Origin: Tachypleus tridentatus
Taxonomy: Eukaryota; Arthropoda; Merostomata; Xiphosura; Limulidae
Direction: 5' to 3'
DNA length: 64,000 nucleotides
NCBI RefSeq assembly: GCF_004210375.1
Contig: NC_134832.1
Coordinates: 153,819,592 to 153,883,591 of the forward strand
In this document: positions 61,901-64,000 of the stretch, piece by piece
Numbering within the stretch: position 1 is the first letter of the stretch
How the letters are laid out: each line of letters starts with the position of its first letter
Translations under genes and position numbers: made by a program
Notes under the pieces: generated by a model
Told to the model about the DNA's origin: nothing
The model's database searches: none
What the model saw: only the letters and a program-made list of their open reading frames with translations

Positions 61901-63129
61901 AAATAAAACGTCAAACAATACATAATAATGTGTTGGAAAACTCTGTAAGAGATTTATATACACTTATTCACAATACAAAAAAAAAAAAATGGAATGCCCT
62001 ACCACTTGAGACAGGAACAAAAGTTCCACAAAAAGTTATTCCCTGATACATATACATTAATATTTACTACAGTAGTGACACAAAATAGTCTCTTACACAT
62101 GCTCTGTTGTTGTTAACTCATTCCTTTAGATAATCTCATATCAACAGTTAAATTTTAGATTATCTTAAATAACTAAAGTATGATAACAGATATTGAAAAT
62201 TATCTTAAATCTGAGCTGTAATTTATAGCTATTTCTAATTATCACTTATTTCATTAGTCTTTTTTACAAACAAGTTTACAAGTTTTACAAGTTTTTCACA
62301 AACAAGATTCCTAGGTTTTCAAACTTTCAAGGTCATCAAGAAGTAACATTGATCAAGCAGCTGAGGCTGGAAAGTTAAAAGTGAAGAATACAAGCACCAC
62401 ACCTGTAACTTCATAGTTATATCTCTCAACCTAAAACACAACACAATTTTCTCTCATTCTTAACAAAGTAATACATTTTAAAACCTAAATCATTAAATAC
62501 AAAGTCTAGTTTAAATTGATTTCATTCCATAATTATAAAAACTATTATCTTGGATGAAATTACAAGTTCACATATTTCTTTCCTAGAAAAAGATGTTATC
62601 CTAATAAGGTCTGCTAATTAATTTTTGAAGCACATCTGGATAAACAGAACTTACAGCACTTAACATATTTTCAATTTTGATCGTTGTATATATTACTCTA
62701 ATCCAAGAAAACACTGTTTACACAATGCAGAATATATGTACATATGTATATATTTCCACAGAAATCTAATTTAAATAACAGCATTTGTTAACTATGGAAA
62801 CCTTCACTGAATGAATGTAAAAATGGATGCTTAATAGTTTTGTGCATTTATACCTATAAATACATAAGAACAACAGTAGTATTAATAGTAACTCATTCAC
62901 CTACTTGGAATAAGAATATACATGCAAGAACAGTAACTATTGTACCAATAGTACCTATTGCCATGAGAGGATTTTCCACTTGCTACAGCTGAGGAACGAT
63001 TACTTTCTCGTTGTGCCTCCCATAGAAGATTCTCCATGTTCCCATTCAAAATGGATCCTCCAAAAGGAACAGGAGTAGAACGGGCATGGGTGCATTCTCC
63101 ACTTGCTAAGTTTAGTTCCACCCATGACT
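43863..63129 (-). CDS. BNIP3/NIX-family mitophagy receptor, lacking only the 5' exon(s)
   Basis: BNIP3 proteins sit in the outer mitochondrial membrane by one C-terminal helix, face the cytosol, and recruit Atg8/LC3 for mitophagy; they dimerise through the membrane helix. Five exons (62955-63129, 58908-58977, 56909-56993, 47357-47500, 43863-43938) give about 180 residues. In order these show the LIR core SWVEL with the aromatic W and L, a NMENLLWEAQRES segment, a Ser/Pro linker SSHGNSPKSPHSP, DWIWEWSSRP, the FKHPQRTGLSLR block, and a membrane segment with GxxxGxxxG (GAGIGLFIG). The phases agree throughout, except that exon 3 is one base short at a C run (56926-56930). Exon 1 with the start codon lies beyond 63129. 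Confidence 0.92.
43939..44582. other. BNIP3 last intron, unique part
   Basis: AT-rich intron between the last coding exon and the 75-bp array. Nothing else recognised. Confidence 0.5.
44583..46390. repeat. Minisatellite, 75-bp unit, ~24 copies
   Basis: Very regular 75-bp units with taattatcattaaataag, ttaatggtaacttagtatc and cttgtactaacagtttcat. Four or five variant types recur in patterns, indicating multi-unit duplications. Because 75 is a multiple of three, the - strand is open for 284 codons (44582-45436). The array is intronic in BNIP3, so I regard this as a repeat artefact. Confidence 0.96.
46391..46975. repeat. Duplicated spacer plus 3.5 further array units (424-bp duplication)
   Basis: A unique spacer of about 155 bp (46391-46545) is followed by about 3.5 units of the 75-bp repeat and then an almost identical copy of the spacer (46815-46970). 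The offset is 424 bp, so a segment made of array plus spacer was duplicated in tandem. Each spacer edge carries ACAG|GTAAGT on the BNIP3 sense strand. Confidence 0.9.
47102..47227 (-). mobile_element. tRNA-derived SINE (family B), degraded
   Basis: A diverged copy of the 36022-36142 element: taagcacaaagatgtacaatg, atttgtactgtgctca, tagcattacaagtccacagac and ccctgtgctaccaggtgg occur in the same order. It sits in the BNIP3 last intron about 130 bp from exon 4. Confidence 0.7.
47293..47357 (-). repeat. 28-bp triplication of the BNIP3 exon 4 splice donor
   Basis: The sequence gtacctaccct on the + strand starts at 47293 and 47349, with a variant gtatctaccat at 47321. The three copies are spaced exactly 28 bp. 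The 47349 copy is the real 5' splice site of exon 4 (AGG|GTAGGTAC on the - strand). The 47293 copy preserves the ten bases GGGTAGGTAC. Confidence 0.85.
47357..47500 (-). CDS. BNIP3 exon 4 (HP block and membrane anchor)
   Basis: Acceptor acattag precedes A|AAG TGG GCA TTC. The exon encodes KWAFKHPQRTGLSLRHTKV, then AKRGLFSTEVISVLVF and TNLLSLLLGAGIG up to donor GG|GTAGGT in phase 2. It corresponds to the F.HPKR..LSMR...KKGG.FS.EFLKV..PSLLLSHLLA.GLG region of BNIP3/NIX. It contains the first two glycines of the membrane GxxxGxxxG motif. Confidence 0.93.
47501..50969. other. BNIP3 intron, no recognised gene
   Basis: About 3.5 kb of AT-rich intron. The 115-codon - strand frame at 48238-48585 contains SDHSICMW, faintly like the SDH motif of LINE endonucleases, but the rest does not convince me. 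Other frames are short and unremarkable. Confidence 0.5.
50970..51420 (+). pseudogene. Degenerate copy of an arthropod repeat-family protein
   Basis: The + frame reads LKIKLGPKDKSWAPHKVC, then VKELRQWTK and HGYNTQNKKEF. From memory this matches a family of unnamed arthropod proteins with KLGDQDKSWAPHKVC and a downstream GYN.KNK...RPV.HG.D.PVP motif. The RPV-HG-PD-PVP part is visible in another frame at 51270-51310, after a small tandem duplication (51222-51310). Stops and frameshifts show it is dead. Function of the family is unknown to me. Confidence 0.6.
51421..52214. other. BNIP3 intron, no recognised feature
   Basis: AT-rich. It may include the decayed 3' part of the preceding pseudogene up to about 51720, but I cannot align it. 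Confidence 0.4.
52215..53520. repeat. Minisatellite, 42-bp unit, ~31 copies
   Basis: Very homogeneous units with catttgtaacatcaattcat and tgtgattcttcctgtggtat. One shortened unit at about 52645 shifts the phase. Since 42 is a multiple of three, both strands are open for hundreds of codons (+ unit GIPFVTSIHCDSSC; - unit NHNELMLQMVYHRK). The location in a BNIP3 intron and the lack of any independent gene signal argue against coding. Confidence 0.96.
53660..56430 (-). mobile_element. I/Jockey-type LINE with reverse transcriptase deleted
   Basis: In - orientation the order is: probable 5' UTR (about 56430-55960); a gag-like ORF1 beginning near 55951 with VPRFLFLHL, LSPFF-like and KSVRKLYLGDILVE segments; CCHC knuckle remains near 55460-55360 (TSCRGSLTYAHCGVKGHD); the first part of an endonuclease at about 54890-54770 (LIQWSC.GIHLNIDNIKDLI, YVYLQETFLK); RNase H at about 54610-54250 (YTDGLKSSDSVGF, ASVFTAEL, IPAHIGICRNELADTSAK); and a C-terminal LARLCIGHKFL with C-x2-C followed by HILLLC near 54060-53960. 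The remaining endonuclease and the whole RT (about 2 kb) are missing. Frameshifts are numerous. The element is in the same orientation as BNIP3, inside its intron. Confidence 0.85.
56431..56908. other. BNIP3 intron next to exon 3
   Basis: AT-rich intron between the LINE 5' end and exon 3. Nothing else recognised. Confidence 0.5.
56909..56993 (-). CDS. BNIP3 exon 3 (DWIWEWSSRP) with probable one-base deletion
   Basis: Acceptor gttttag precedes GAA GAT CTG CTT GGT. The exon reads EDLLGKGGQAVTDWIWEWSS RP to donor CCCAA|GTTAGT. As written it is 85 bases and ends in phase 1, but exon 4 requires phase 2. Adding one C to the five-C run (56926-56930, seen as ggggg on the + strand) would give the family's PPK before KWAFKHP and correct the phase. 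DWIWEWSSRP matches vertebrate DWIWDWSSRP. Confidence 0.9.
56994..58907. other. BNIP3 intron, no recognised feature
   Basis: About 1.9 kb of AT-rich intron. Short open frames only. Confidence 0.5.
58908..58977 (-). CDS. BNIP3 exon 2 of the visible set (Ser/Pro linker)
   Basis: Acceptor ttttctag precedes C|CCA AAG AGC CCT. The C completes AG from the preceding exon to Ser. The exon reads PKSPHSPVSEQPSNPHE then LLIINR, to donor AGA|GTAAGG in phase 0. Joined to its neighbours it gives SSHGNSPKSPHSP, comparable to SSHCDSPPRSQTP of human BNIP3. The linker is weakly conserved, so the call rests on phase and position. Confidence 0.85.
58978..59589. other. BNIP3 intron, no recognised feature
   Basis: AT-rich unique intron before the 80-bp array region. 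Confidence 0.5.
59590..60770. repeat. Minisatellite, 80-bp unit, 6 exact-length copies with decayed flanks
   Basis: Six copies at exactly 80-bp spacing (atct.tgatggttctggagc starts at 60261, 60341, 60421, 60501, 60581, 60661). More diverged copies flank them (59600-59760 and 60180-60260). The older left copies contain gaacctgatgaaggtc and atgaaac, recalling the motif in the 2178-2364 fold-back arm. Confidence 0.9.
60771..62954. other. BNIP3 intron, no recognised feature
   Basis: About 2.2 kb of AT-rich intron without tandem structure or recognised transposon. Confidence 0.5.
62955..63129 (-). CDS. BNIP3 exon encoding the LIR motif (SWVEL)
   Basis: Acceptor ttaatgcag precedes AG|TCA TGG GTG GAA CTA. 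The exon opens with SWVELNLASGE, the LC3-interacting core W-x-x-L, and continues with VPFGGSILNGNMENLLWEA and QRESNRSSAVASGKSSHGN to donor AG|GTACTA in phase 2. Human BNIP3 has the same order: SWVELHF, then VSIYNGDMEKILLDAQHES and SSKSSH. The open frame continues upstream of the acceptor as MGDEIIIPIFNAE, but that is intron and repeat sequence, not the true N-terminus. Confidence 0.92.
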
Positions 63130-63447
63130 CTGCATTAAATATAGGTATAATTATTTCATCACCCATGATTCAACATTAAATATAGGTATAATTATTTCAC
63201 CACCCATGACTCTACATTAAATACAGGTATAATTATTTCACCACCCATGACTCTACATTAAATACAGGTATAATTATTTCACCACCCATGACTCTACATT
63301 AAATACAGGTATAATTATTTCACCACCCATGACTCTACATTGCATATGGGTATAATTACTTCACAACCCATGACTCTACATTACATATGGGTATAATTAC
63401 TTCACCACCCATGACTCTATATTAAATATTGGTATAAGTACTTCAAC
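63110..63447 (-). repeat. 41-bp minisatellite containing the BNIP3 LIR-exon acceptor, 8 copies
   Basis: acccatga starts at 63120, 63161, 63202, 63243, 63284, 63325, 63366 and 63407, exactly 41 bp apart. On the - strand each unit reads, in effect, TTTAATGYAG|AGTCATGGGTGG followed by tgaaataattatacc. The copy at 63120 is the true splice junction, so the others repeat the acceptor and about the first 12 exon bases upstream of it. Seven of eight keep the AG; the 63161 copy has lost it. Confidence 0.93.
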
Positions 63448-64000
63448 TTCTTTGTGGACAATATTCAAAAACAAATAAACATCTGTGTAACTCAAGTTCA
63501 TCCAAAACTACTTGTTACATTTCTTCATATTTACTTGAAAATATTCCTTTAAATGTTACAATTTCTCTCAGGTTGATACAATGAATATCTAATTCCATGC
63601 ATGTACAATGTTATGATCTGTTAAAGTACAGGAAAGACAAAAGTTAAAGCTCTACTGATGAAACCTAGTCATGTGACAGCAAATACAAATGTTTTACATA
63701 ACTACAATTAATGGTTTCAATAAAACAAAGCATAACTACATGTGTTTTATGTAACATCACATTAGACTGTATACATAAGTTATAAAACTTCAAATTAAGG
63801 ACAAAAGTGAGAGAAATAAATTGTAAATACTATTATATAACTCAAGCAAAAACATGAACATCTTCAAGGTTAAACTGATAAAAACGCAGCAATGCAAAAT
63901 AAGAGAGAAATCCCAGTAGATAATAGTGACTATATGTAATATAATGAAGCTATATTTTATCCACCAATAAAAAAGGTTAAACTCTGTTTATATTAAACAA
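63448..64000. other. BNIP3 5' intron, no recognised feature
   Basis: AT-rich sequence to the window edge. The first BNIP3 coding exon was not found here. Confidence 0.45.

Overview
The window is AT-rich animal genomic DNA, most likely from a chelicerate and probably a horseshoe crab. The organism call rests on several copies of two tRNA-derived SINE families that I associate from memory with Xiphosura, and on intron-rich conserved eukaryotic genes with GT-AG splice sites. Nothing in it is bacterial.

Three protein-coding genes can be read by splicing exons together. (1) SLU7, a pre-mRNA splicing factor, lies on the + strand with four internal exons at 1660-1757, 2858-2925, 10009-10205 and 18068-18174. 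Its 5' exons lie left of the window and its 3' exons are missing. (2) Casein kinase I alpha (CSNK1A1) lies on the - strand with the start-codon exon at 35109-35234 and exon 2 at 22525-22631, separated by a 12.5 kb intron. All later exons are missing. (3) A BNIP3/NIX-family mitophagy receptor lies on the - strand with exons at 62955-63129, 58908-58977, 56909-56993, 47357-47500 and 43863-43938, the last carrying the stop. SLU7 and CSNK1A1 converge on a run of exactly 500 Ns (20673-21172), which is probably a placeholder gap hiding both 3' ends.

The rest is mostly repeats. About fourteen minisatellite families with units of 37-91 bp fill, by my rough sum, a little over a third of the window. The largest is a 7.1 kb array in CSNK1A1 intron 1 with kilobase-scale internal duplication. 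Transposon remains include a Tc1-type transposase pseudogene (8398-9380), a CR1-like reverse-transcriptase scrap (3479-3844), a LINE of the RNase H-bearing I/Jockey type that has lost its reverse transcriptase (about 53660-56430), a 230-bp mariner-type miniature element with terminal inverted repeats (39207-39436), a fold-back element (2178-2364) and SINEs, some nested.

The most interesting pattern is that some tandem repeats are built out of splice junctions. The 3' splice site and first codons of the BNIP3 exon encoding the LIR motif are repeated 8 times at exactly 41 bp. The 5' splice site of the BNIP3 membrane-anchor exon is repeated 3 times at exactly 28 bp. An array of about 12 units in CSNK1A1 intron 1 puts a near-consensus 5' splice site on the sense strand in most units. 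SLU7 and BNIP3 each carry one small frameshift in an otherwise well-conserved exon, best explained by assembly indels but possibly real decay of a duplicated copy.
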